A stretch of 64,000 nt of DNA from Aquisphaera insulae (GTDB lineage: Bacteria > Planctomycetota > Planctomycetia > Isosphaerales > Isosphaeraceae). The position numbers and the translations under genes are program-made. Below the pieces are notes generated by a model. It was not told the DNA's origin, searched no databases, and worked only from the letters and a program-made list of their open reading frames with translations. This document shows positions 1 through 9,314 of this stretch, one piece after another (the first letter of the stretch is position 1; every line of letters starts with the position of its first letter). The stretch is taken from NCBI RefSeq assembly GCF_011064615.1, contig NZ_JAALJH010000013.1, positions 62,001 through 126,000 of the forward strand, in the 5' to 3' direction.

Positions 1-72
1 CGAGTAGAGCGCCAGCACCGATCGGAAGTTCTTGAGCGCGTCGATCGATCGGACATCCGCCTGGGAGCTCAT
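1..72 (-). CDS. Hypothetical protein, N-terminal fragment cut by window edge
   Basis: Reading the minus strand from an ATG at 72-70 gives an open frame of 24 codons that runs off the left edge of the window, beginning MSSQADVRSIDALKNFR. The composition and the lack of stops look coding. The opening (short Ser/Gln/Ala start, then a helix beginning IDALKNFR) resembles N-termini of uncharacterised planctomycete proteins, but that is a recollection and not a search result. The gene diverges from the MutS-like gene to its right, and the roughly 190 bp between them would hold both promoters. The function cannot be told from this fragment. Confidence 0.5.
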   Translation of the reverse strand, partial: MSSQADVRSIDALKNFRSVLALYS

Positions 73-265
73 GGGCGTCGGTCTCGTACCCGAGGCAACG
101 GGAAGCGGTGTCCTCGCCGCTGACATGACCGCCTGCGCGAGACTATCAGACGCGCGGGGGCCTGTAAAGGACGCGGGATCATCGGGCGCGAACCGCTTGA
201 GATCGGAGCATGCCTTCGCTACCCTATGCCTTTTCCGAACTTACGTTCCGCAGGTGGAATGCGAC

Positions 266-2080
266 GTGTCCAAAGCCGAGGAAAATCGGCCCACCCGGGC
301 CGAGGTGCGGGTTGACTACGAACGGCGCCGGCAAGAGCGAAAGATCGCCCACCTCCGCTGGAGCCGGCTCGAGGATCGGGTGGCGGACGTCCGGCTCCTG
401 ATCTTCTGCGCGGCGGTAGCGGTCGCGGTGCTCTCGCTCTGGATGAAACGGGTTAGCCCTTTCTGGCTGGTCCCGATCGGGCTGGTGTTCCTGGTCCTGG
501 TGCTGATCCACGAACCGCTCCGCCGCCGGAGCCGTCGGATGGGGCGGGCCGTCGACTTCTACGACCGGGGCCTTGACCGGATGGCCGGGCGATGGGCCGG
601 CAAGGGCGTGGCGGGGCTCGAATTCCTCGACCTGGACCATCCCTACGCCGCGGACCTGGACCTCTTCGGCGCGGGATCGCTCTACGAGCGGCTCTGCACC
701 GCCAGGACGCGGTCGGGCGAGGAGACGCTGGCCGGCTGGCTGCTTCGCCCGTCCCCGCCCGACGAGATCGCGCGGCGGCAGGCCGCGATCGACGAGCTTC
801 GCCCGCGGCTGGACCTGCGCGAGGACCTCGAGCTGCTGGGCTCGGACGTCCGCTCCGGGATCGATCCGGAACGGCTCGCCGAATGGGGCAGGTCCCCGCG
901 ACTCCTCGAGAGCACGCCGCTGCGACTCCTGGCGGCGATCCTGGCGGCGGCGGGGGCTGCGACGCTGGTCGGCTGGCTCTTCCTGGGCACTGGGATCTAC
1001 CTCTTCCTGGGCGTCCTGGGCCTCGAGGCCGCCTTTGCCTACGGGCTCACGAAGCGAGTCCGGCGGGTCCTGGCGACCGTCGATCGTCGATCGCACGACC
1101 TGGACCTGCTCGGGTCGATGCTCGATCGACTGGAGAAGGAGCCATTCCAGGCGGAACGGCTTCGACAGTTGCAGCGGGCGCTCGAGACCCGCGGCCGGCC
1201 GGCGTCCGTCGAGATTCGCCGGCTGGCGAGGCTGGTCCGGCTCCTCGAGAACAGGAAGAACCAGTTCCTGGCCCCATTCACCGCCGTGCTCCTGTGGGGG
1301 ACTCAGTTCGCCATGGCCATCGACGCCTGGCGGGGCCGCGAGGGCCCGTCGATCGCGGACTGGCTGGCGGCCGTCGGCGAGTTCGAGGCCCTCTGCTCCA
1401 TCGCCGCCTACTCTGCCGAGAACCCGGATGATCCCTGGCCGGAGATCGTCCCGGGGCCGGCCCGGCTGGAAGCGAAGGCCCTGGGGCATCCGTTGCTTCC
1501 GCCCGAGGCCTGCGTCCGGAACGACGTCGCGCTCGGCGGAGAGGTCCGCGCCCTGGTGGTCAGCGGATCGAACATGTCGGGGAAGAGCACGCTCCTCCGT
1601 TCGGTCGGGGTCGGGGCGGTCATGTCGTTCGCCGGCATCCCGGTCCGGGCCGTCGGCCTGCGGGTGAGCCCGCTGGCGATCGGCGCCACGCTCCGGATCC
1701 AGGACTCGCTCCAGGCCGGCAAGTCCCGCTTCTTCGCCGAGATCACCCGCGTCCGGCAGGTCGTGGACCTGTCTCGAGGGCCGACGCCGCTCCTCTTCCT
1801 GTTCGACGAGATCTTCCACGGCACCAATTCTCACGACCGGACGATCGGCGCCGAGGCGGTCCTCCGCGGCCTGCTCGAGCGCGATGCCATCGGCCTGATC
1901 ACGACCCACGACCTGGCCCTGGCCGCCATCGTGGGGGGGCTCGACGGCAGTGCCCAGAACGTGCACTTCGAGGATCGCTTCGAGGGCGGGAAGATGCACT
2001 TCGACTACACGATGCGACCGGGCGTCGTGGAGCATTCCAACGCACTCGCGCTGATGCGGGCCGTCGGCCTGGACGTCTGA
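266..2080 (+). CDS. MutS domain V-containing membrane ATPase
   Basis: This is a MutS-family ATPase without the mismatch-recognition domain of true MutS. The C-terminal third carries the ATPase core: Walker A GSNMSGKST, Walker B LLFLFDEIFHGTNSHDR, and a TTHDL segment near the end. The N-terminal half instead has two pairs of hydrophobic segments, one near the start (LLIFCAAVAVAVLSL, then PFWLVPIGLVFLVLVLI) and one in the middle (LLAAILAAAGAATLVGW, then a second helix), so the protein is probably membrane-bound. About 604 residues, shorter than MutS (about 850) and without the Smr domain of MutS2. The open frame extends upstream to 32, but that part looks non-coding; GTG codons at 254 and 266 are the likely starts. 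Such proteins are usually annotated as MutS-related with unknown function, and a role in mismatch repair should not be assumed. Confidence 0.82.
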   Translation: MSKAEENRPTRAEVRVDYERRRQERKIAHLRWSRLEDRVADVRLLIFCAAVAVAVLSLWMKRVSPFWLVPIGLVFLVLVLIHEPLRRRSRRMGRAVDFYDRGLDRMAGRWAGKGVAGLEFLDLDHPYAADLDLFGAGSLYERLCTARTRSGEETLAGWLLRPSPPDEIARRQAAIDELRPRLDLREDLELLGSDVRSGIDPERLAEWGRSPRLLESTPLRLLAAILAAAGAATLVGWLFLGTGIYLFLGVLGLEAAFAYGLTKRVRRVLATVDRRSHDLDLLGSMLDRLEKEPFQAERLRQLQRALETRGRPASVEIRRLARLVRLLENRKNQFLAPFTAVLLWGTQFAMAIDAWRGREGPSIADWLAAVGEFEALCSIAAYSAENPDDPWPEIVPGPARLEAKALGHPLLPPEACVRNDVALGGEVRALVVSGSNMSGKSTLLRSVGVGAVMSFAGIPVRAVGLRVSPLAIGATLRIQDSLQAGKSRFFAEITRVRQVVDLSRGPTPLLFLFDEIFHGTNSHDRTIGAEAVLRGLLERDAIGLITTHDLALAAIVGGLDGSAQNVHFEDRFEGGKMHFDYTMRPGVVEHSNALALMRAVGLDV

Positions 2081-2225
2081 GGCTCGTCGGCACGCTTCGG
2101 CCCCGAGGCCCGGGGCGCCACGTCTCGGGAAAACGCGATTGACGCCGGCCGAAGGACAATTCGATGATATCGTCGTGTCACATCGGTCGGGCCCTGGGAG
2201 GTATTCCCTGGGAGGACTGCGCGCG

Positions 2226-2867
2226 ATGGTGAATGCGGACTCACCCGCCGGCGACCTGACGGCGGAACTGGTTCAACGGGCCAGCGAGGGCGATCCCGGC
2301 GCCCTGGATCGGGTCTTCGGCCGGCACCGCGAGGCGCTCCGCCGGGTGATCGCCCGCAGGCTCGATCCGTGCCTCCGCGGGAGGCTGGACCCGTCCGACG
2401 TGGTCCAGGAGACCCATGTCGAGATCCTCCGAAGGATGCCGGAATTCCTGGCGAGGAGGCCGATGTCATTTCGGAACTGGTTGGTACGCACGGCCGTCCA
2501 GCGCCTCGTCAAGCTGCGGAACCAGGCACTCGCCGGCCGTCGAAGCGTCATCCGCGAGGCGGGTGTCGGCGTGGGTGACTGGCACCCCCACGGCGAGGAC
2601 ACGCTCGCCGTTCAGGACGACGGCCCATCGCCTTCGGAGGATGCGGCCCGACGGGAGCGATCGGCCAGGCTCGGGCAGCTCTTGCGTCAACTTTCCGCCT
2701 CCGACAGGGCGATCCTCGAACTTCGTACCTATCAGGGGCTGTCTTTTGCGGAGGTCGCCGCACGACTAGGTATAGACCAGGCGGCGGCGCGAAAGCGATT
2801 TGGCCGGGCGCTCTTGAGATTGCGCGGCATCCTCGTCGCCGACGGACTGACGGAGTCCTGCCTATGA
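2226..2867 (+). CDS. ECF-type RNA polymerase sigma-70 family factor
   Basis: An ECF-type sigma factor of about 213 residues. Region 2 spans LVQRASEGDPGALDRVF to SDVVQETHVEILRRMPEF, and region 4 near the C-terminus includes LELRTYQGLSFAEVAARLG and the helix AARKRFGRALLRLR, which would contact the -35 element. The ATG at 2226 is preferred over an upstream in-frame start at 2139 because GGGAGG lies just before it. The stop overlaps the ATG of the next gene, a Ser/Thr kinase, by 4 bp (ATGA), so the two are translationally coupled. Sigma-kinase pairs of this kind are common in planctomycetes, where the kinase is thought to control the sigma factor in place of a classical anti-sigma factor. No anti-sigma gene is adjacent. 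Confidence 0.9.
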   Translation: MVNADSPAGDLTAELVQRASEGDPGALDRVFGRHREALRRVIARRLDPCLRGRLDPSDVVQETHVEILRRMPEFLARRPMSFRNWLVRTAVQRLVKLRNQALAGRRSVIREAGVGVGDWHPHGEDTLAVQDDGPSPSEDAARRERSARLGQLLRQLSASDRAILELRTYQGLSFAEVAARLGIDQAAARKRFGRALLRLRGILVADGLTESCL

Positions 2868-5209
2868 GCCCCTTGGAATCCCGAGTGATCGGTTCGACGT
2901 CGGTCTCCGCCCTGGTGGCCCACGCCGCCGACGAATTCCTCGAGAAGCTGGACCGGGGAGAGTCGCCGGACCCGGAGGCGTTCGCCCGTCAGTATCCGGA
3001 GATCGCGGAGGTCCTTCCCCAGATCCTCCCGGTCCTCTCGATGCTCCAGAATTTCGAACCGGCCTCCACGGCGAATGGGGCGAACCTCGCCGAGGGGGGA
3101 CGGCTCGGCGACTTCCAGATCCTGCGGGAACTGGGGCGTGGCGGCATGGGGATCGTGTACGAGGCCGAGCAGATCTCGCTCAATCGGCGGGTAGCCCTCA
3201 AGGTCCTGCCGGTCCTCCCGGGCCTCGACGGGAAACAGCTCGCGAGGTTCCAGATCGAGGCCCAGGTCGCCGCGGTCCTGAACCATCCGCATATCGTGCC
3301 GATCTATGCCGTGGGCTGCGACCATGGGGTGCATTTCCACGCGATGCGGCTGATCGAGGGCCCATCGGTCGCGGAGCTGCTCCGGGGACGAGGCCGGGGT
3401 CGCGGTCGCGGTCGCGGCCGCGAGGCCGGGGCCGGGCCGGGACCCTCCGCCGGCCCGATCGAATGCCGCAAGGCGTCCCGGATGGCGAAGCAGGCGGCGG
3501 ACGCCCTCGAGCACGCCCATTCGCTGGGGATCCTCCATCGCGACGTGAAGCCGGGCAACCTGCTCCTCGACGGCGCCGACAACCTGTGGGTCGGGGACTT
3601 CGGGCTGGCCCGCCTGCAGGGCGTCAGCGACCTGACCATGACCGGCGACATGCTCGGGACGCTCCGCTACATGAGCCCGGAGCAGGCGTCGGGCGGCCGG
3701 ATCCTCGACATCCGGACCGACGTCTACTCCCTCGGGGTGACGCTCTACGAGATGCTGCTGGGCAGGCCTCCTTTCGATGGAGCGGACCGTCAGGAGCTCC
3801 TCCGACAGATCGCCCACGACGAGCCCGTCCCGATTCGCCAGCGGGATCCGAGCCTCCCCCGCGACCTCGAGACGATCGTGCAGAAGGCGATGTCCAAGGA
3901 GCCGTCCCATCGGTACGCGTCCGCGGCCGACCTGGCGGAGGACCTGGACCGATTCCTGGGGGACCGACCGATCCGGGCCAGGCGGCCGACCGTGGCGGAA
4001 CGCGCATCGCGATGGTCGAGGAAGCACCACCGGAGCATGGTGGTTGGTGGAGTGCTGCTGGCGATGCTGTCGATCGCCCTGGTCGGCGGCCTGGCCGTCC
4101 TCTGGAAGGCGAGGCAGCATGCACAGTCCGCCCTGGCCGAGGCCAGGGAGGCGCGGCTGCGTGAGCACCAGGCCCATCTGTTCACGTTCGACGCGTCGGA
4201 TCAGATCACCTCCCGGGCCCTCTCCATGATGGCGACGACCGGGTCGAAGCTGAGCCAGAAGGAGCAGGAGTTCTGCCGCGAGGCGCTCGACTACTACGCG
4301 TCGCTCTCCGAACGCTATTGCAGCGACGCGGAGATGCGCTGGGTCGCGGCGGCCGCCGTCCATCGCGTGGGCTTCATCCGGCTGCTCCTGGATGAGCCCG
4401 GCACGGACGAGGCTTACGATCGATCCCTCGCGCTTTACGACGCTACCCTCTGCAGCCCACCGAAGGACCGCGACCTCCGGGTCGACCTCTGCATCCTCCT
4501 CGCCGATCGCGCCTTCCACTTCCGCAACACCCGGCGGCTCGACAGGGCGATCCGTGAGCTCGAGCGACTCTTACCGATCAATGAGCAACTGATCAGGGAT
4601 TACCCCAAGTCCTCCGAGTACTCCGTCTGCCTGAGCTACCGTCAGGGAGAGCTCCTCCAGCTCCTGGAGGATGCCGGCCGGGGCGCCGAGGCCGACGCGC
4701 TCCGGCCCGTCTTCCATCAGAACTATCTCCGGGCGCTGCGGAGCGAGCCGGGCAATGCCAGGCTCTGGAATAACCTCGCCTGGGAGCTGGTGTCCCGCGC
4801 GGGGGCGCTGCCCCAGGATGCGGGGATGGCACTGGAACTCGCCCGAGAGGCCCTGGCGCGGATCCCGGAGGAGGGGACTTTCTGGAACACGCTGGGGGTC
4901 TGCTGCTACCGTACGGGGGACCTCGTCGGGGCCGTGGACGCCTTCGAGAAATCGATGAAGTACCGCGACGGCGGAGATCCCTTCGACTGGCTCTTCCTGG
5001 CGATGGTCAAGCAGCAGCAGGGGTTCCACGAGGCGGCGCTGCGCTGGTTCGGCCGAGTCGAGCCCTGGAAGGCGGTCCACCCGGCCATGGCCACCAACGC
5101 CGAGATCGTTCGTTTCCAGGCCGAGGCCCGCCGCCTCCTGAAGCCGGAATCCACCGCGCTGCAGGGAGCCGGGCCGGCCCTCAAGTCGCTCCCCTGGCTG
5201 GCCCCCTGA
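2864..5209 (+). CDS. Transmembrane Ser/Thr protein kinase with C-terminal TPR-like region
   Basis: A Hanks-type kinase of 781 residues. Visible motifs: glycine loop GRGGMGIVYE (residues 91-100), ATP-binding Lys in VALKV (K113), catalytic loop HRDVKPGNLL (about 225), DFG in GDFGLA, and MSPEQASG in the activation segment. A single hydrophobic helix (MVVGGVLLAMLSIALVGGLAVLW) separates the cytoplasmic kinase from a C-terminal half with tetratricopeptide-like helices (NNLAWELVSRAGALPQ, FWNTLGVCCYRTGDLVGAV). Between the N and C lobes there is an unusual Arg-Gly run encoded by a hexanucleotide repeat at 3398-3421. The start overlaps the stop of the sigma factor gene by 4 bp, so the kinase probably regulates that factor. 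The substrate is inferred only from this arrangement. Confidence 0.93.
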   Translation: MSPLESRVIGSTSVSALVAHAADEFLEKLDRGESPDPEAFARQYPEIAEVLPQILPVLSMLQNFEPASTANGANLAEGGRLGDFQILRELGRGGMGIVYEAEQISLNRRVALKVLPVLPGLDGKQLARFQIEAQVAAVLNHPHIVPIYAVGCDHGVHFHAMRLIEGPSVAELLRGRGRGRGRGRGREAGAGPGPSAGPIECRKASRMAKQAADALEHAHSLGILHRDVKPGNLLLDGADNLWVGDFGLARLQGVSDLTMTGDMLGTLRYMSPEQASGGRILDIRTDVYSLGVTLYEMLLGRPPFDGADRQELLRQIAHDEPVPIRQRDPSLPRDLETIVQKAMSKEPSHRYASAADLAEDLDRFLGDRPIRARRPTVAERASRWSRKHHRSMVVGGVLLAMLSIALVGGLAVLWKARQHAQSALAEAREARLREHQAHLFTFDASDQITSRALSMMATTGSKLSQKEQEFCREALDYYASLSERYCSDAEMRWVAAAAVHRVGFIRLLLDEPGTDEAYDRSLALYDATLCSPPKDRDLRVDLCILLADRAFHFRNTRRLDRAIRELERLLPINEQLIRDYPKSSEYSVCLSYRQGELLQLLEDAGRGAEADALRPVFHQNYLRALRSEPGNARLWNNLAWELVSRAGALPQDAGMALELAREALARIPEEGTFWNTLGVCCYRTGDLVGAVDAFEKSMKYRDGGDPFDWLFLAMVKQQQGFHEAALRWFGRVEPWKAVHPAMATNAEIVRFQAEARRLLKPESTALQGAGPALKSLPWLAP

Positions 5210-5290
5210 TCGGACGGATCGGGCGAGCGGAGCCCGATCCGCCGAACCTGGCTGGTGCTTTGCCACAGTTCCTCTGCGGGGTTGGCAATG

Positions 5291-5369
5291 GGACAGGCAG
5301 GAATGCCTGTCCTCCGAATCCTTCGATTCGCCTTGCTCGAAAACCGGCGGCAGGCATCCCCGCCTGTCC
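5291..5369. repeat. Paired palindromic repeat element (type C)
   Basis: Two GC-rich units in opposite orientation sit between converging genes. The first, 5291-5312, is itself palindromic (GGACAGGCA-GGAA-TGCCTGTCC with one overlap base). The second, 5349-5369, is a near copy of it on the other strand. The layout is that of a REP/BIME-like or MITE-like extragenic palindrome. The rest of the 5210-5399 gap shows no gene. It may also serve as a bidirectional terminator for the kinase and DUF1552 genes. Confidence 0.6.
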
Positions 5370-5399
5370 TGCAATTAAATCCCTGGTGCTGACAGGGCA

Positions 5400-6746
5400 C
5401 TAGCCGTCCAGGTGAGGGAGACGCCCCGTGCTGTCGCCGATCCGGTCGACCTTCACGCCGGCGCGATCCAGGATCGAGAGGTAGAGGTTGTTGAGCGGCT
5501 GGGGCGAGTAGGCGATGTGCCGCCCGGTCTTGAGCGTCCCGGCGCCCTTGCCGGCGACGAGGACCGGGAGATCGTCATGGTTGTGGCGATCGCCGTCGCT
5601 GATCCCGCTGCCGTAAACCAGCATCGTGTTGTCCAGGACCGAGTGTTCTCCCTCCCGGGTCGCCTGCAGCTTGCCGAGCAGGTGGGCGAGCAGCTCGATG
5701 TGGAAGCGGTTGATCTTCTTGAGTTTCTCGTGCTTCTTCTTGTCGCCGCCGTGATGGGACAGGTCGTGGTGGCCTTCCGCGATCCCGATCGAGGGGTAAG
5801 GTCGGGTCGATCCCTCGTTCGCATACATGAACGTCGCGATCCGCGTGGTGTCGGTCTGGAAGCTCAGGGCCATCAGGTCGAACATCAGCCGGACGTGCTC
5901 GGCATAATCCTGCGGGACGCCGGCGGGTCGCGAGGTCCCGGCCGGCAGGTCAACCTTGCCGAGGTCGGCCCGGCCGATCCGCTTCTCGACCTCGCGGAGC
6001 GAGCTGAGATACTCGTCGAGCTTGCGCCGGTCGTTCATCCCCACCCGGTTGCGCAGTTGCTGGGCATCCTCGAGCGCGAAGTCGAGGATGCTCTTCCGAT
6101 AGAGGTCGTCCTTCCGCCGCTCCCCCTCCGAGCCCGCCTGGCCACGTCCGGCGAAGAGCCGGTCGAAGACGGCCCGCGGGTTGACCTCCTTGGCCATGGG
6201 CGTGCTCGCGGAACGCCACGAGATGTTCGACGAGTAGGCGCAACTGTAACCGGAGTCGCAATTCCCCGACTGCCCTCCTCGCTCCACCCCCAGCTCCAGC
6301 GACGCAAGCCGCGTCCGCTCGCCGATCGCCTGGGCCGCGACCTGGTCCGCGGAGATGCCGGCCTGGATGTTGGCGCCGTCGGTCTTGAGGGGATGGACGC
6401 CGGTCAGGAAGGTTGAGAGCGCCCGCGCGTGATCGCCGGGGCCGTCGCCGAGCGCCTCGCCGTTGTGCTGTGCCAGGCCGGAGAGGACCATCAGCTTTTC
6501 GCGGAAGGGCTCGAGCGGCTCCAGGGTCGCCGGGAGCTTGAACTTCGCGCCTTCCTCGGTGGGCCGCCAGGCCGCCATGTGGACGCCGTTGGGGACGTAC
6601 AGGAAGGCCATCCGCTTGACCCGCTCGACTCCCCCCGCGGGGGCGGCGAAGGCCCGCGGGCCCATGGCCTCCAGCCAGGGGAGGGCGATGGCCGTTCCCA
6701 GCCCGCGAAGGACGGTGCGGCGATGGATCGATCGGCCGTGGGTCAT
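5400..6746 (-). CDS. DUF1552 domain-containing secreted protein
   Basis: About 448 residues of the DUF1552 family, which is abundant in planctomycetes and of unknown biochemical function. The N-terminus has a twin-arginine-type export signal: HRRTVLRGLGTAIALPWLEAM followed by AFA. Family-typical segments include AFLYVPNGVHMAAW, LSTFLTGVHPLKT and the His-rich stretch GIAEGHHDLSHHGGDKK, which could bind metal. The ATG at 6746 is chosen over 6752 because GGAG is correctly spaced only for the former. The gene lies about 50 bp downstream of the DUF1592 cytochrome gene on the same strand, the standard pairing for these families. Co-export and joint action in the periplasm are inferred from that linkage. 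Confidence 0.88.
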   Translation of the reverse strand: MTHGRSIHRRTVLRGLGTAIALPWLEAMGPRAFAAPAGGVERVKRMAFLYVPNGVHMAAWRPTEEGAKFKLPATLEPLEPFREKLMVLSGLAQHNGEALGDGPGDHARALSTFLTGVHPLKTDGANIQAGISADQVAAQAIGERTRLASLELGVERGGQSGNCDSGYSCAYSSNISWRSASTPMAKEVNPRAVFDRLFAGRGQAGSEGERRKDDLYRKSILDFALEDAQQLRNRVGMNDRRKLDEYLSSLREVEKRIGRADLGKVDLPAGTSRPAGVPQDYAEHVRLMFDLMALSFQTDTTRIATFMYANEGSTRPYPSIGIAEGHHDLSHHGGDKKKHEKLKKINRFHIELLAHLLGKLQATREGEHSVLDNTMLVYGSGISDGDRHNHDDLPVLVAGKGAGTLKTGRHIAYSPQPLNNLYLSILDRAGVKVDRIGDSTGRLPHLDG

Positions 6747-6797
6747 CGTCATCTCCTCTTCGGGTCCAGCATGGGAGTCGCGCCGGCCGCCGGCGTC

Positions 6798-9161
6798 TCA
6801 GCCGCGGCGCTTCAGGAACGGGTCGCTCTTGACGATCTCGAGCACCAACCGCGTGAACTTGTACTGACCTTCCGCCGTCGACTTCACGATCCGGTCCACC
6901 GTGCAGTCGTCGAAGTCCTCCAGCCCGCGGCCCAGCGCGTAGGTGAGCAGCTTCTCGGCCAGGCAGCGGGTGAATTGATCCTTCCTCGACCTGAGGATGG
7001 CCTTGAGCTCCGCCGGGCCGCGGAAGCTCTCGCCGCCGGGGAGGGTCGCGGAGGCGTCGATGGTCGCTCCCCCCTCCTTGTCGCGCCAGGCGCCGATGGC
7101 GTCGTAGTTCTCCAGGCCGAACCCGGGCGGGTCGAGCCGGCTGTGGCAGACGGCGCACGAGGGGTTGGATCGATGCTGCTCCATCCGCTGTCGGAGCGTC
7201 CCCTTGAGCGGCTCCTTCTTGTCGTCGGCGAGCTGAGGGACGTTCGGCGGGGCCGGCGGCGGCGGCGTGCCGAGGATCTGCTCGAGCACCCACTTGCCGC
7301 GCTTCACCGGCGAGGTCCGCGACGGATTGGACGTCACCGTGAGGACGCTCGCCTGGGTGATCAGCCCGCCACGTCCCCTGTCCGTCAGCCGGACGAGGCG
7401 GATCTTGTCGCCGGTCACCCCGGGGATGCCGTAGTGCTTCGCCAGACGCTCGTTCAGGTAAGTATAATTGCAATCGAGGAAGTCCAGGACGCTCTTATCC
7501 TCCCGCATGATCGACGCGAAGAACGCCTCGGACTCGTCGACCATCGCCTTGCGGAGCGGCTCGTCGAACGACGGGAATTGCTGGCGGTCCGGATTCGCGG
7601 CCTTGAGGTTGCGGAGCTGGAGCCACTGGCCCGCGAAGTTGTCGACGAGCGCCTCCGCCTTGCGGTCGCGGAGCATCCTCCGCACCTGCTTCTCCAGGTT
7701 GTCGCCCGCCAGGAGCTGGCCGTCCACGGCCAGCCTGGTCAGCTCGTCGTCGGGCATGCTGCTCCAGAGGAAGTAGGAGAGCCGCGAGGCGACCTCGAAG
7801 TCCGTCAGGGGCACGCCCGAGGCATCCTTCGCCGCGCCCTTCTTGCGGCCGCGGTTCAGCTCCGCCCGATAGAGGAACTGGGGAGAGACGAGGACCGCCT
7901 CGACCGCGAGCTGGATGCCGCGCTCGAACGAGTCGCCGTTCTCGCGGGCCAGGTCCACGAACCGGAGGATCCTCGCGAGCTCGCCCCCGGTGACGGGCCG
8001 TCGATAGGCACGCGACGCGAATCGTTGCATGACCTCGGTCGAGCATTCCTGGAACTCGGACGGCTTCCTCGGCGTCCGGAAGACGATCCGCCGGTGGCTC
8101 TCAGGCAGCTCGGCGCCGGCGGCGTTCATCGGCCCCTCGACCTCGATGCCGAGGACCGCGAGGTTCCGATCCCGGCGCGACGGGTCGGGGTCGTCGGGTT
8201 GGTAATAGTCGTTCAGGAACGCGGCGCCGATGCGACGATTGCCGCCGCGGAGCGTCTCGCGGAGCTCATAGACGCCCGGTGCACCTTGAACGGCGGGGAC
8301 CTTGAACGTCTTCAGGGTCTTGCCGTCGATCTGGATCGCCATCATCGCCGGATCCGGACCCGCCTGCTGGCCATAGGCCCGGACTCGAAGGATGTACGCG
8401 CCCTCGCGCGGGAAGAAGTGCGACACGCCAACCTCGCCCTCGCTCGCGAGGATTCGCGCCTCGCCATCACCGCCGATGGGGGCCCCGTCCAGGGCCTCCG
8501 CGTCCCAGGCCTTGAGGGGCGGCTTGGCGGACGATCCGCTTGCGACGATGGCTCGCTGGGCGACCTGCTCGGCCGCCGCCAGGTATTTCTCCATCAGGAG
8601 GGGCGGGACGGAGAGGACGTCGCCGATGTTGTCGAATCCATAGCCCACGTCATCGGACGGGAAGTCGTCAGCCGGGTGGAAGTCCACCCCGACGAGGTCG
8701 CGGATGGTGTTGTTGTACTCGGCCCGGTTCAGTCGACGGATCGTGACCCGGCCCGGATCCACCGTGCGCCCGCAATCCGTCTGGTTGAGTGCGGATTCGA
8801 TCCATCGGACGAGGCCCTCGATCTCCGGCCGGGACGGCTGGGGCCGATCCTCCGGAGGCATGATGGTCCCCTCGACGCTCTCCTTGACCCGGGTCCAGAG
8901 CTTCCGCGCCGAGGCGGCGTCCGGATCCTTGAGCAGTCCCGCGACCGAGATCCCTCCCTTCGGCTTCGTCTCGCCGTGACAGCCCGCGCAGTGCTTGCTG
9001 AGGAAAGGCCGGACCGCGGAGTCGAACCCGGCCAAGTCGGGTTTGGCGACTCCCTTCGGGGGAATGACGGGCCCCTTGTCATCGCCATGGCTCAGCGACG
9101 ACACGGACAGCAACCAGACAAACGCCCAGGCGCTACGACGGCGGATGATTCGAGTGGGCAT
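6798..9161 (-). CDS. DUF1592 domain-containing planctomycete cytochrome-type protein
   Basis: A secreted multidomain protein of about 787 residues. After a signal peptide ([20 protein letters not shown]) comes a planctomycete cytochrome C (PSCyt1) domain with haem motif CAGCH (residues 58-62), then the usual DUF1587, DUF1595, DUF1592, DUF1588 and DUF1585 series. A second CxxCH-like motif, CAVCH in [16 protein letters not shown], lies near residue 670 in the DUF1588 part. A hydrophobic beta-rich stretch in the first half resembles a carbohydrate-binding module. The frame is open to 9254, but the ATG at 9161 is chosen because it begins the signal peptide and follows TGGAG. It is the first gene of an operon with DUF1552. 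An oxidative role on polymers is often suggested for the family, but the sequence does not prove it. Confidence 0.9.
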   Translation of the reverse strand: MPTRIIRRRSAWAFVWLLSVSSLSHGDDKGPVIPPKGVAKPDLAGFDSAVRPFLSKHCAGCHGETKPKGGISVAGLLKDPDAASARKLWTRVKESVEGTIMPPEDRPQPSRPEIEGLVRWIESALNQTDCGRTVDPGRVTIRRLNRAEYNNTIRDLVGVDFHPADDFPSDDVGYGFDNIGDVLSVPPLLMEKYLAAAEQVAQRAIVASGSSAKPPLKAWDAEALDGAPIGGDGEARILASEGEVGVSHFFPREGAYILRVRAYGQQAGPDPAMMAIQIDGKTLKTFKVPAVQGAPGVYELRETLRGGNRRIGAAFLNDYYQPDDPDPSRRDRNLAVLGIEVEGPMNAAGAELPESHRRIVFRTPRKPSEFQECSTEVMQRFASRAYRRPVTGGELARILRFVDLARENGDSFERGIQLAVEAVLVSPQFLYRAELNRGRKKGAAKDASGVPLTDFEVASRLSYFLWSSMPDDELTRLAVDGQLLAGDNLEKQVRRMLRDRKAEALVDNFAGQWLQLRNLKAANPDRQQFPSFDEPLRKAMVDESEAFFASIMREDKSVLDFLDCNYTYLNERLAKHYGIPGVTGDKIRLVRLTDRGRGGLITQASVLTVTSNPSRTSPVKRGKWVLEQILGTPPPPAPPNVPQLADDKKEPLKGTLRQRMEQHRSNPSCAVCHSRLDPPGFGLENYDAIGAWRDKEGGATIDASATLPGGESFRGPAELKAILRSRKDQFTRCLAEKLLTYALGRGLEDFDDCTVDRIVKSTAEGQYKFTRLVLEIVKSDPFLKRRG

Positions 9162-9314
9162 CGTCGCAACTCCAGGCCAGGCGGGGTGGGTCGGCAGGCC
9201 GGAAATTGTACGAAAGTTTAACCTTGAAGGCGAGGCCATCAGATCCGAGATCAATTCGCCCCAGGTTGAGAGGCATCGATCCTGGGCGTGCCGTCCATCG
9301 TTGAGGGCTACGGC

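Noticed and set aside
2732-4519. 595-codon minus-strand open frame across the kinase
   Set aside because: Antisense of a kinase with all motifs intact; no domains.
6429-9221. 930-codon plus-strand open frame
   Set aside because: Antisense of the DUF1552/DUF1592 genes, whose signal peptides and haem motifs are clear on the minus strand.
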